Assembly: GCF_900109995.1 (NCBI RefSeq)
Contig: NZ_FOCB01000011.1
Span: forward strand, 7,133 to 71,132
Reading direction: 5' to 3'
Length of the DNA stretch: 64,000 nt
Origin: Pseudomonas sp. ok272
GTDB lineage: Bacteria; Pseudomonadota; Gammaproteobacteria; Pseudomonadales; Pseudomonadaceae
The number at the start of each line of letters is the position of its first letter. The first letter of the stretch is position 1. Shown piece after piece: positions 34,888 through 44,013 of this stretch. The notes below the pieces were generated by a model. The model searched no databases and was not told where the DNA came from. It saw only the letters and a program-made list of their open reading frames with translations. The position numbers and the translations under genes are program-made.

Positions 34888-35646
34888 TTATTGCTTGCTG
34901 TCGCGGCGATTGACCTTGGCCATCGGCAACGGAATCAGCTTGCCCATCGGCGCGCGGGCCGTTTGGCGGACCGGGCGCAAACCCACGACAATCTTGCGCG
35001 CCACCAATAGATAGAAGCCACCGCCGGACAGTTGCCAGTCACCGGCCTTGCGTTCCCAGCCGCTCAAGCGTGCTTGCCAGGCCGGGGACGCGAGCGGCGG
35101 ACGATAGCATCCGAAGCGGCGTTTCTCCAGCGCAAAGCCCAGCAGGTTGAGCCAGTCAGCGACCCGCGAGGGGGAAATGCACCGTGCCTGGCGCAAGGCA
35201 TCCTGGGCGAACACATGGCGCAGGCCCCAGGTGCTCCAGGGGTTGATGCCAATGATCAGCAAATGCCCGCCGGGACGCACGGCGCTGGCTGCTTCGCGCA
35301 GCAGGCCATGGGGCGACAGGCAGAAATCCAGCCCATGTTGCATCACCACCACATCGGCGGCGTGCTCGCTCAGGGGCCAGGCCTGCTCCTCGCAGACGAT
35401 CTCGACCCCCGGCAACGGTGCCCCGAGCCGCACATTGCGCTGCACTTGCGGCGCGGCAGGCGGGGTTTCGGCGGACGGGCCGTAATGCACCAGGTAACCG
35501 CCGAAGAACCGCCCCAACTCGTCTTCGAGCATGCGCCGTTCTTCATTGAGTAAACATTGGCCGACCGGACCTGATAGCCACTCACGGGCTGCGCCAATCA
35601 GTGCGAGCCAGTCCGGATCTGCCTGAGCGAACGCTTTATCGGTCAT
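34888..35646 (-). CDS. Class I SAM-dependent methyltransferase
   Basis: This cytoplasmic protein of 252 aa corresponds by position to P. aeruginosa PA1814. It has a degenerate SAM-binding fold: LPGVEIVCEEQAWPLSEHAADVVVMQHGLDF (motifs II-III), then the post-motif RPGGHLLIIGINPWSTWG. The glycine loop of motif I is not obvious, so activity is uncertain. The ATG at 35646 has TTGGAG before it. It is divergent from gloB (65-base gap) and in line with rnhA. Confidence 0.88.
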   Translation of the reverse strand: MTDKAFAQADPDWLALIGAAREWLSGPVGQCLLNEERRMLEDELGRFFGGYLVHYGPSAETPPAAPQVQRNVRLGAPLPGVEIVCEEQAWPLSEHAADVVVMQHGLDFCLSPHGLLREAASAVRPGGHLLIIGINPWSTWGLRHVFAQDALRQARCISPSRVADWLNLLGFALEKRRFGCYRPPLASPAWQARLSGWERKAGDWQLSGGGFYLLVARKIVVGLRPVRQTARAPMGKLIPLPMAKVNRRDSKQ

Positions 35647-35711
35647 TGCATTCTCCAACTCGCCAAGAAGCTCTAAGATGCGCCATTGTTTTCTTCTTGG
35701 CGAATCCCGCG

Positions 35712-36479
35712 ATGATACAGATCAGTGCCCTTCCCGCCTTCACCGACAACTACATCTGGTTGTTACAGGATCATCACAGCCAGTGCTGCGCCGTGGTCGA
35801 TCCGGGTGACGCCGCCCCGGTGCAGGCCTGGCTGGCGCAACATCCACAGTGGCGACTGAGCGACATTCTGATTACTCACCATCACGCTGATCACGTCGGT
35901 GGCGTCGAACAGCTTAAACAAGCGACGGGCGCCAAGGTCTACGGCCCCGCCAATGAACACATCCCGGGGCGCGACATCGCCCTGAACGATAACGACCGCG
36001 CCAGCATACTCGGCTGCGAGTTCGAGGTCATTGCGGTGCCCGGTCACACCCTGGGGCACATCGCGTATTACCACCATGGCCTGCTGTTCTGTGGCGACAC
36101 CCTGTTTGCCGCCGGCTGCGGGCGCCTGTTCGAGGGTACGCCAGCACAAATGCATCACTCCTTGAGCCGTCTGGCTGCGCTGCCCGAAGACACGCTGGTG
36201 TACTGCACCCACGAATACACCTTGAGTAACTTGCGCTTCGCCGTTGCCGTGGAGCCGGACAACGCCGATATTGCCGAACGGTTCAAGAAGGTTTCCCAGT
36301 TACGCGAAGACGGGCACATCTCATTGCCCTCGACCGTGGCCCTGGAGAAGCTGACCAACCCCTTCCTGCGTACCGGTGAAACATCTGTTAAACAAAAAAT
36401 AGACGAACGGGAAGGCACCGATAACCGGGCTCCGGGTGAGGTCTTTGCGGCTCTGCGGGCTTGGAAGGATAGGTTCTAA
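35712..36479 (+). CDS. gloB: Hydroxyacylglutathione hydrolase (glyoxalase II)
   Basis: The 255-aa metallo-beta-lactamase-fold enzyme hydrolyses S-lactoylglutathione to lactate and glutathione, the second step of methylglyoxal removal. The zinc motif THHHADHVGG has His56, His58, Asp60 and His61. Other ligands lie in PGHTLGHIAYY and CGDTLFAAGCGR. The C-terminal helical domain ends FAALRAWKDRF as in other GloB proteins. The ATG at 35712 gives the family length. mltD follows on the same strand. Confidence 0.97.
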   Translation: MIQISALPAFTDNYIWLLQDHHSQCCAVVDPGDAAPVQAWLAQHPQWRLSDILITHHHADHVGGVEQLKQATGAKVYGPANEHIPGRDIALNDNDRASILGCEFEVIAVPGHTLGHIAYYHHGLLFCGDTLFAAGCGRLFEGTPAQMHHSLSRLAALPEDTLVYCTHEYTLSNLRFAVAVEPDNADIAERFKKVSQLREDGHISLPSTVALEKLTNPFLRTGETSVKQKIDEREGTDNRAPGEVFAALRAWKDRF

Positions 36480-36578
36480 GCAGGGCCACCCTTGGCCCAA
36501 AAATTCTGAGTGGTTGACCGCAGGGGGTGCGCTTTCTAGAATCGCCCGACATTTTTGCCCGGAACTTACTTCCAGCCA

Positions 36579-38006
36579 ATGTCGTCATCTATTCGTAAAT
36601 CTATCCATTCAGACGCATTGACCCGCCTGGCTCAAGCCATCGCGGTGGCTGTGTCCGCGATCCTGGCGGGCTGCAGCACGACTGGCCAGGCGCCGCAAAC
36701 CGACGCGACCCACACCCTCGCCACCCGCGCCAAGCAAAAGCCGATCTGGCTCAGCGAAAAACCCAGCCCGGAAGTCCCGCAGGACGTCTGGGAGCGCATG
36801 CGCCAAGGCTATCAATTGCAGGACGGGCTGGGCGTGAACCCACGCATCGAGCAACAGCGCCTGTGGTTCGTCAGCAACCCGCGCGTGCTTGAAAGCGCCA
36901 GCGAACGCGGCAGCCTGTACATTCATTACATCGTCGAACGTCTCGAAGAACGCAACATGCCGCAGGAACTGGCCCTGCTGCCCGTGATTGAAAGCTCCTA
37001 CAATCCAATGGCCTACTCACCGGCCAACGCCTCGGGCCTGTGGCAGTTCATCCCGTCCACCGGGCGCTACTTCAACCTGCGGCAAACCCGTTTCTATGAT
37101 GGTCGCCGCGACATTACGGCGTCCACGACCGCGGCGCTGGACTACCTGACTCGCCTGCATGACATGTTCAACGGCGATTGGTTGCTGGCCCTGGCCGCCT
37201 ACAACGCCGGCGAAGGCACCGTCAGCCGGGCCATCGAGCGTAACGAGAAGCTCGGCCTGCCCACCGACTACTGGAACCTGCCGCTGCCCGCCGAGACCCA
37301 GGCCTACGTGCCCAAGCTGCTGGCCCTGTCGCAAGTGGTGCTGTCGCCAGAAGCCTACGGGGTGAACCTCAACCCGATCGCCAACGAACCGTACTTCCAA
37401 GTCGTCGAAATCAACCAGCGCATGGACCTGTCCAAGGTCGCCGCGGTGGCCAACATCGACGAAGACGAACTGTTCCAGCTCAACCCGGCCTTCAAGCAAC
37501 GCACCACCATCGATGGCCCCCAGCATTTGCTGGTGCCGACGTCCAAGGCGCAGCTGTTGACCGCCAGCCTGTCGACCATGAAGCCGGAAGACCTGATCAG
37601 CAAGCGCGCGTTCAAGCCGGTGTTCGAAGGTTCCAACACCCCTCAACTGACCTCGGCCAAGCGCAGCTACCGGGTCAAGCGCGGTGACAACCTGACGTCC
37701 ATCGCCAAGGCCAACAAGGTCAACGTCAAGGACCTGCAACACTGGAACCAACTGACCGGCAAGGACCTCAAGGTTGGCCAGACCCTGGTGATGCAAGACA
37801 CCCGCAAGCGCACCAGCGGACGCGTCAACACCGTGGTGGCGGCCAACAGCAAGAAGCAGACCCAGTACAAGGTCAAGCAAGGCGACTCGCTGTACATGGT
37901 GGCCAAGCGGTTCAACGTCGAGATGCAACACCTCAAGCGCTGGAATCCTCGCGTTGGCCAGGCCCTCAAGCCAGGGCAGATGCTGACGGTCTACTCGCCG
38001 CATTAA
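36579..38006 (+). CDS. mltD: Membrane-bound lytic murein transglycosylase D
   Basis: This 475-aa outer-membrane lipoprotein cleaves peptidoglycan to 1,6-anhydro products. The lipobox ILAGC places the lipidated Cys at residue 32. The SLT catalytic domain has Glu138 in VIESSYNP, then SGLWQFIPSTGR and ALAAYNAGEGTV. Two LysM repeats bind glycan near residues 363-406 and 428-472. The ATG at 36579 precedes the signal peptide. The order gloB-mltD is conserved in Pseudomonas. Confidence 0.96.
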   Translation: MSSSIRKSIHSDALTRLAQAIAVAVSAILAGCSTTGQAPQTDATHTLATRAKQKPIWLSEKPSPEVPQDVWERMRQGYQLQDGLGVNPRIEQQRLWFVSNPRVLESASERGSLYIHYIVERLEERNMPQELALLPVIESSYNPMAYSPANASGLWQFIPSTGRYFNLRQTRFYDGRRDITASTTAALDYLTRLHDMFNGDWLLALAAYNAGEGTVSRAIERNEKLGLPTDYWNLPLPAETQAYVPKLLALSQVVLSPEAYGVNLNPIANEPYFQVVEINQRMDLSKVAAVANIDEDELFQLNPAFKQRTTIDGPQHLLVPTSKAQLLTASLSTMKPEDLISKRAFKPVFEGSNTPQLTSAKRSYRVKRGDNLTSIAKANKVNVKDLQHWNQLTGKDLKVGQTLVMQDTRKRTSGRVNTVVAANSKKQTQYKVKQGDSLYMVAKRFNVEMQHLKRWNPRVGQALKPGQMLTVYSPH

Positions 38007-38032
38007 TACCGCCTGCGAGACCACCAACCACC

Positions 38033-38122
38033 TGTGAGAGCGAGCCTGCTCGCGATAGCGCCCGTTCAGTCGATGCGGTTAGTGGCTGATACACCGCCTT
38101 CGCGAGCAGGTTCGCTCCCACA
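38033..38122. repeat. REP pair between mltD and nppA1
   Basis: TGTGAGAGCGAGCCTGCTCGCGA and GCGAGCAGGTTCGCTCCCACA face each other over about 43 bases. Each arm has one substitution from the common form. The following 130 bases should hold the npp promoter. Confidence 0.82.
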
Positions 38123-38254
38123 AAGAGCAAAGCCGCGCCTAGCAGCCTGAGGCAAGGCGCAACAAGCTTTCAGGCGCCACCTTTTTCCTGCCCAGACAAG
38201 CTGTTACTGTACGATCCACTAAGCCCAAGCCGCCTGGATCGGATCCCTGACGTC

Positions 38255-40081
38255 ATGCGTCTCCTCCTGCTCCTAATCAGTCTGGCCTTGAGCTTCCCCG
38301 CAAGCGCGACGATCAGCGAAAGCCATGGTTATGCGCAGTTCGGCACCCTCAAGTACCCAGCCAAATTCACCCACTTCGACTGGGTAAACCCGCAAGCGCC
38401 CAAGGGCGGCACCTTGCGGGTCATGGCATTTGGCACCTTCGATACGCTCAACCCCTACACCTTCAAGGGCACCAGCCCGGTGTCCACCGCCAACTTCGCG
38501 CAATACGGCATCAATGAACTGAACGAGCCCTTGATGGTCGGCACCGGCCAATATGCGCCCTCGGGCGACGAGCCGGCCGCCAGCTATGGCCTGATCGCCC
38601 AATCGGTGGAGTACAGCGAAGACCGCAGTTGGGTGGTGTTCAACCTGCGCCCCGAAGCACGCTTTCACGATGGCACGCCGATTACCGCCGCCGATGTCGC
38701 CTTTTCCTACCGCCTGTTGCTCAAGCAAGGCCACCCGCAATACCGCACCAGCCTGCAGGAAGTGCAGCGGGTCGACATTCTCAACCCGCTGCGCATCCGC
38801 TTTGTGTTCAAGCGCGCCGGCAACCCGCTGCTGATCCTGCGCCTGGGCGAGTTGTCGGTATTGCCACAGCACTACTGGAAAGACCGCGACTTCAAGGCCA
38901 CGACCTTCACCCCGCCCCTGGGCAGCGGACCGTATCGCATTACCCAGGTGCAGCCGGGCCGCAGCCTGGTGCTGGAGCGGGTCAAGGATTACTGGGGCAA
39001 GGACCTGCCGGTCAATCGTGGCAAATACAACTATGATCGCGTCGAAGTCGAGTTCTACCGCGACAGCGACGTGGCGTTCGAAGCCTTCAAGGCCGGCGAA
39101 TTCGACATTTACATTGAGCACCAGGCCAAGAACTGGGCCAATGGCTACAACTTCCCGGCGGTGCGCCGTGGCGAGGTGATCAAGGCGCAGATCGAGCACC
39201 AGATCCCCACCCAGACCCAGGGCCTGTTCATGAACAGCCGACGCGCGATCTTCAACGACGACAAGGTGCGCCAGGCCCTGGGCCTGATGTTCGACTTCGA
39301 GTGGACCAATCGCGCGCTGTTCAATGGCGCCTACAAGCGGGCCTTGAGTTACTTCCCCAACAGCGAATTCTCGGCCAGCGGCCTACCCATCGGCCACGAA
39401 TGGCTGATGCTCTCGCCCTACCGCAATCAATTGCCGGCCAAGCTGTTTACCGCCCCCTTCAGCCTGCCGCAGACCAACGGCCGGGGCATCCCCCGCGCCA
39501 CCCTGCGCGAGGCACTCGGCCTGCTGGCCGAAGCCGGCTGGAAGCTCAACGGCCAGCGCCTGCAAAACGCTGCGGGGCAGCCGCTGCGCTTCGAACTGCT
39601 GCTGGTCAATCCGAACCTGGAGCGCATCCTCCAGCCGTACACCGAAAACCTCGCCAGCATCGGCATCGACGCCCACCTGCGCACCGTGGACCGGGCCCAA
39701 TACAAACAACGCCTGGATCAGTTCGACTTCGACATGATCCTGATGACCCTCGACCAGACCTTGAGCCCGGGCCTTGAGCAGTGGCAGTACTTCCACTCCA
39801 GCCAGGCCCAGGTCAAGGGCAGCAAGAACTACGCGGGTGTCGCCAACCCCGTGGTCGACCACCTGCTGGAGCAACTGCTCGCGGCCCGTTCACGGGATGA
39901 ACAGTTGGCGGCTGGCAGGGCACTGGACCGAGTGCTGCTGTGGCAGCACTACATCATCCCCAATTGGTATATCAATTATCATCGCCTGGCGTACCGCAAC
40001 CGGTTCGCCTTCGTCACCACGCCGCCCTACACGTTGGGGTTGAACGCCTGGTGGCTGAAGACTTCGGAGAAAGCCCAATGA
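38255..40081 (+). CDS. nppA1: Peptide/peptidyl-nucleoside ABC binding protein 1
   Basis: The 608-aa periplasmic solute-binding protein (family 5, YejA-like) has a signal peptide (LLLLISLALSFPASA). Family signatures are HFDWVNPQAPKGGTLR, ARFHDGTPITAADVAFSYRL and LGSGPYRITQV. By order and sequence it matches P. aeruginosa NppA1 (PA1811), part of a system reported to import uridyl-peptide antibiotics. It overlaps nppA2 by four bases. The two binding proteins are paralogues. Confidence 0.9.
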   Translation: MRLLLLLISLALSFPASATISESHGYAQFGTLKYPAKFTHFDWVNPQAPKGGTLRVMAFGTFDTLNPYTFKGTSPVSTANFAQYGINELNEPLMVGTGQYAPSGDEPAASYGLIAQSVEYSEDRSWVVFNLRPEARFHDGTPITAADVAFSYRLLLKQGHPQYRTSLQEVQRVDILNPLRIRFVFKRAGNPLLILRLGELSVLPQHYWKDRDFKATTFTPPLGSGPYRITQVQPGRSLVLERVKDYWGKDLPVNRGKYNYDRVEVEFYRDSDVAFEAFKAGEFDIYIEHQAKNWANGYNFPAVRRGEVIKAQIEHQIPTQTQGLFMNSRRAIFNDDKVRQALGLMFDFEWTNRALFNGAYKRALSYFPNSEFSASGLPIGHEWLMLSPYRNQLPAKLFTAPFSLPQTNGRGIPRATLREALGLLAEAGWKLNGQRLQNAAGQPLRFELLLVNPNLERILQPYTENLASIGIDAHLRTVDRAQYKQRLDQFDFDMILMTLDQTLSPGLEQWQYFHSSQAQVKGSKNYAGVANPVVDHLLEQLLAARSRDEQLAAGRALDRVLLWQHYIIPNWYINYHRLAYRNRFAFVTTPPYTLGLNAWWLKTSEKAQ

Positions 40082-41916
40082 TGTCCTTGCGTACCCTGCT
40101 GGGTCTGGTGTTGACCGGCATCGCCTGCGTGGCCCACGCCGCCCCGCAACATGCCCTGACCCTGTACGACGAGCCGCCCAAGTACCCGGCCGACTTCAAA
40201 CACTTCGACTACGTCAACCCGCAGGCCCCCAAGGGCGGCACCTTCCGCCAGGCCGGGTTCGGTGGCTTCGACAGCCTCAACCCGTTCATCAGCAAAGGCG
40301 TGCCGGCCAACGACATCGACCTGGTCTACGACACCCTGGCCCGCCAGAGCCTGGACGAACCCTTCACTGAATACGGCCTGCTGGCCGGCAAGATCGAACG
40401 GGCCCCGGACAACACCTGGGTGCGTTTCTACCTGCGCCCCGAAGCCCGCTTCCACGATGGCCAGCCGGTGCGTGCCGAAGACGTCGAGTTCAGCTTCCAG
40501 GCCCTGATCAAAGACGGCTCGCCGCTGTACCGCATTTACTACGCCGACGTGACCGACGTGATTGTCGAGGACCCGCTGCGCGTGCTGTTCAAGTTCAAGC
40601 ACAGTAACCGCGAGCTGCCGCTGATCCTCGGCCAACTGCCCGTCCTGCCCAAGCACTGGTGGCAAACCCGCGACTTCAGCAAGGGCAACCTGGAGATCCC
40701 GCTGGGCAGCGGGCCGTACCAGGTCACCCAGGTCAAGGCCGGGCGCTCGGTACGCTACGAGCGGGTCAAGGACTACTGGGGCAAGGACCTGCCGATCAAC
40801 CGCGGCTCCTTCAATTTCGATGTCATGACCACCGACTACTACCGCGACAACACCGTGGCCCTGGAAGCCCTCAAGGCGGGGCAGTTCGACTACTGGCTGG
40901 AAATCAGCGCGAAGAACTGGGCCAACGCCTACAACACCCCGGCCATCACCGAAGGCCGGCTGATCAAGGAACAGATCGCCAACGGCAACCCCACCGGCAT
41001 GCAGGGCTTTGTGTTCAACCTGCGTCGCCCGCTCTTCCAGGACATACGCGTGCGCGAGGCCCTGAGCCTGCTGCTGGACTTCGAGTGGACCAACAAGCAG
41101 CTGTTCAACGGCGCCTACACCCGCACCCGCAGCTATTTCGAAAACTCGGAAATGGCCGCCACCGGCCTGCCCGACCCGGAACAACGGGCGATCCTCGACC
41201 CACTGCGCCAACAGCTCCCGGCCCAGGTGTTCAGCGAGGCATTCGAGAACTCGGTGTCCGACGGCAGCGGCATGATCCGCGCCCAGCAGCGCCGCGCCTA
41301 TCAACTGCTGCAGGAGGCCGGCTGGCGGATCGTCGACGACAAGATGGTCGACACCACTGGCAAGCCGGTGAGCATCGAGTTCCTGCTGGCCCAGACCGAG
41401 TTCGAGCGCGTGCTGCTGCCGTTCAAGCGCAACCTGGCGGACCTTGGGATCGACCTGGTGATCCGCCGGGTCGACGTCTCGCAGTACATCAACCGCGTGC
41501 GCTCGCGGGACTTCGACATGATCGTGGGCAGCTTCCCGCAGTCCAGCTCGCCGGGCAATGAACAGCGCGAGTTCTGGAAGTCCGAGAGCGCCGACAAACC
41601 CGGCAGCCGCAACACCATCGGCCTCAAGGACCCGGTCATCGATCAACTGGTCGAGGGCCTGATCAACGCCGATTCACGCAAAAGCCTGGTGGCCCATGCC
41701 CGGGCGCTCGACCGAGTGCTGCAATGGGGCTACTACGTGATCCCCAACTGGCACATCAAGACCTGGCGCGTGGCCTACTGGAACCACATCGGCCACCCGA
41801 AGGTTTCGCCCACTTATGACCTGGGCATCAACACCTGGTGGATCAAGCCCGACGCCACGCCTGCCATTGAAATCCTGACTGAACAGCAAGCCGAGCCTGA
41901 AGGCGTGGAGCAATAA
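40078..41916 (+). CDS. nppA2: Peptide/peptidyl-nucleoside ABC binding protein 2
   Basis: The 612-aa paralogue of NppA1 has its own signal peptide (LRTLLGLVLTGIACVAHA). Shared segments are HFDYVNPQAPKGGTFRQ, RFHDGQPVRAEDVEFSFQA, GSGPYQVTQVKAGRS and KDYWGKDLPINRG. It starts inside the nppA1 stop (ATGATG). Having two binding proteins for one permease pair suggests two substrate ranges; this is the normal arrangement in Pseudomonas. Confidence 0.92.
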   Translation: MMSLRTLLGLVLTGIACVAHAAPQHALTLYDEPPKYPADFKHFDYVNPQAPKGGTFRQAGFGGFDSLNPFISKGVPANDIDLVYDTLARQSLDEPFTEYGLLAGKIERAPDNTWVRFYLRPEARFHDGQPVRAEDVEFSFQALIKDGSPLYRIYYADVTDVIVEDPLRVLFKFKHSNRELPLILGQLPVLPKHWWQTRDFSKGNLEIPLGSGPYQVTQVKAGRSVRYERVKDYWGKDLPINRGSFNFDVMTTDYYRDNTVALEALKAGQFDYWLEISAKNWANAYNTPAITEGRLIKEQIANGNPTGMQGFVFNLRRPLFQDIRVREALSLLLDFEWTNKQLFNGAYTRTRSYFENSEMAATGLPDPEQRAILDPLRQQLPAQVFSEAFENSVSDGSGMIRAQQRRAYQLLQEAGWRIVDDKMVDTTGKPVSIEFLLAQTEFERVLLPFKRNLADLGIDLVIRRVDVSQYINRVRSRDFDMIVGSFPQSSSPGNEQREFWKSESADKPGSRNTIGLKDPVIDQLVEGLINADSRKSLVAHARALDRVLQWGYYVIPNWHIKTWRVAYWNHIGHPKVSPTYDLGINTWWIKPDATPAIEILTEQQAEPEGVEQ

Positions 41917-41917
41917 G

Positions 41918-42991
41918 ATGCTGGCGTACCTATTACGGCGACTGTTACTGATCATCCCGACCCTGTTCGGCATCCTGCTGATTAACTTTGTGATCATCCA
42001 GGCCGCGCCCGGGGGCCCGGTGGAGCAGATGATCGCCAAGCTCGAAGGCTTCGAAGGCGCCACCAGCCGCATTGCCGGTGGCGGTGCCGAGGTCTCGGTG
42101 GCCGGTTCCAGCTATCGCGGCGCCCAGGGCCTGGACCCGGCGCTGGTCAAGGAAATCGAGACGATGTACGGCTTCGACAAATCGGCGCCGGAACGCTTGT
42201 GGATCATGGTCAAGAACTACGCCCGCCTGGACTTCGGCGACAGCTTTTTTCGCGACGCCAAGGTCATCGACCTGATCAAGGAAAAGATGCCGGTGTCGAT
42301 CTCCCTGGGGCTGTGGAGCACCCTGATCATGTACCTGGTGTCGATCCCCCTCGGGATCGCCAAGGCCACCCGCCACGGCAGCCACTTCGACGTCTGGACC
42401 AGTTCGGCGATTATCGTCGGCTACGCGATCCCGGCGTTCCTCTTCGCCATCCTGTTGATCGTGGTGTTTGCCGGGGGCAGTTACCTGAACTGGTTCCCGC
42501 TCCGGGGCCTGACCTCCAACAACTTCGACCAACTGAGTCTGGGCGCCAAGATCCTCGACTACTTCTGGCACCTGGCGCTGCCCGTGACCGCCCTGGTGAT
42601 CGGCAACTTCGCCACCATGACCCTGCTGACCAAGAACAGCTTCCTCGATGAAATCAACAAGCAGTACGTGGTCACCGCCCGCGCCAAGGGCCTGACCAAA
42701 CACCGCGTGCTGTACGGCCATGTGTTCCGCAACGCGATGCTGCTGGTGATTGCCGGCTTCCCGTCGGCCTTCATCGGCATCTTCTTCACCGGATCCTTGC
42801 TGGTGGAAGTGATCTTCTCCCTCGACGGCCTGGGCCTGATGAGCTTTGAAGCGGCGATCAACCGTGACTACCCGGTGGTCTTCGGCACCCTCTTCATCTT
42901 CACCCTGATGGGCCTGATCGTGAAACTGATCGGCGACCTGACCTACACCCTGGTCGATCCGCGCATCGACTTCGAACACCGGGAGCATTGA
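41918..42991 (+). CDS. nppB: ABC transporter permease, YejB type
   Basis: The 357-aa inner-membrane permease has an N-terminal helix (MLAYLLRRLLLIIPTLFGIL), a periplasmic segment (about residues 30-120) and a five-helix binding-protein-dependent transport domain. The EAA-type loop TARAKGLTKHRVLYGHVFRN couples it to the ATPase. It begins two bases after nppA2 and pairs with nppC. Confidence 0.95.
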   Translation: MLAYLLRRLLLIIPTLFGILLINFVIIQAAPGGPVEQMIAKLEGFEGATSRIAGGGAEVSVAGSSYRGAQGLDPALVKEIETMYGFDKSAPERLWIMVKNYARLDFGDSFFRDAKVIDLIKEKMPVSISLGLWSTLIMYLVSIPLGIAKATRHGSHFDVWTSSAIIVGYAIPAFLFAILLIVVFAGGSYLNWFPLRGLTSNNFDQLSLGAKILDYFWHLALPVTALVIGNFATMTLLTKNSFLDEINKQYVVTARAKGLTKHRVLYGHVFRNAMLLVIAGFPSAFIGIFFTGSLLVEVIFSLDGLGLMSFEAAINRDYPVVFGTLFIFTLMGLIVKLIGDLTYTLVDPRIDFEHREH

Positions 42992-42992
42992 G

Positions 42993-44012
42993 ATGAACCT
43001 GTCCCCGCTCAATCGCCGGCGTTTCGAGCTGTTCAAGTCCAATAAGCGCGGCTGGTGGTCGCTGTGGCTGTTCCTGATCCTGTTTGGCGCCAGCCTGGGC
43101 GCCGAGTTGATCGCCAACGACAAGCCACTGGCGGTGCACTACGACGGCCAGTGGTACTTCCCGGCCCTCAAGCGCTACCCGGAAACCACCTTCGGCGGCG
43201 AGTTCCCCCTGGAGGCCAACTACAAGAGCCCGTATATCCAGGAACTGCTCAAGGCCAAGGATGCCTGGACCTTGTGGGCACCGATCCCGTTCAGCTACCA
43301 GAGCATCAACTACGACCTCAAGGTCCCGGCCCCCGCCCCACCTTCGGCGGACAACCTGCTGGGCACCGACGATCAGGGCCGTGACGTGCTGGCGCGGGTG
43401 ATCTATGGCTTCCGGGTCTCAGTGCTGTTTGCCCTGACCCTGACCATCCTCAGTTCGATCATTGGCGTGATTGCCGGCGCCCTCCAGGGTTTCTATGGCG
43501 GCTGGGTGGACCTGGCCGGGCAACGCTTCCTGGAGATCTGGTCCGGCCTGCCGGTGCTGTACCTGCTGATCATCCTGGCCAGCTTCGTCCAGCCGAACTT
43601 CTGGTGGTTGCTGGGGATCATGCTGCTGTTCTCCTGGATGAGCCTGGTGGACGTGGTGCGCGCCGAGTTCCTGCGCGGGCGCAACCTGGAATACGTGCGC
43701 GCCGCCCGGGCCCTGGGCATGCAGAACGGTGCGATCATGTTCCGCCACATCCTGCCCAACGCCATGGTCTCGACCATGACCTTCATGCCGTTCATCCTCA
43801 CGGGGGCGATCGGCACCCTGACCGCGCTGGACTTCCTGGGCTTCGGCCTGCCACCCGGCGCACCGTCCCTGGGCGAACTGGTGGCCCAGGGCAAGTCCAA
43901 CCTGCAAGCGCCGTGGCTGGGCATCAGCGCCTTCGCGGTGCTGGCGGTGATGTTGAGTTTGCTGGTGTTTATCGGCGAGTCCGCTCGCGATGCCTTCGAC
44001 CCGAGGAAGTGA
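42993..44012 (+). CDS. nppC: ABC transporter permease, YejE type
   Basis: The 339-aa inner-membrane permease has an N-terminal cytoplasmic start (NRRRFELFKSNKRGWWSLWL) and a long periplasmic insert with GTDDQGRDVLARVIYG. The EAA loop is RAARALGMQNGAIMFRHILP. Spacing to nppB is one base and to nppD one base, so the operon is continuous. Confidence 0.95.
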   Translation: MNLSPLNRRRFELFKSNKRGWWSLWLFLILFGASLGAELIANDKPLAVHYDGQWYFPALKRYPETTFGGEFPLEANYKSPYIQELLKAKDAWTLWAPIPFSYQSINYDLKVPAPAPPSADNLLGTDDQGRDVLARVIYGFRVSVLFALTLTILSSIIGVIAGALQGFYGGWVDLAGQRFLEIWSGLPVLYLLIILASFVQPNFWWLLGIMLLFSWMSLVDVVRAEFLRGRNLEYVRAARALGMQNGAIMFRHILPNAMVSTMTFMPFILTGAIGTLTALDFLGFGLPPGAPSLGELVAQGKSNLQAPWLGISAFAVLAVMLSLLVFIGESARDAFDPRK

Positions 44013-44013
44013 A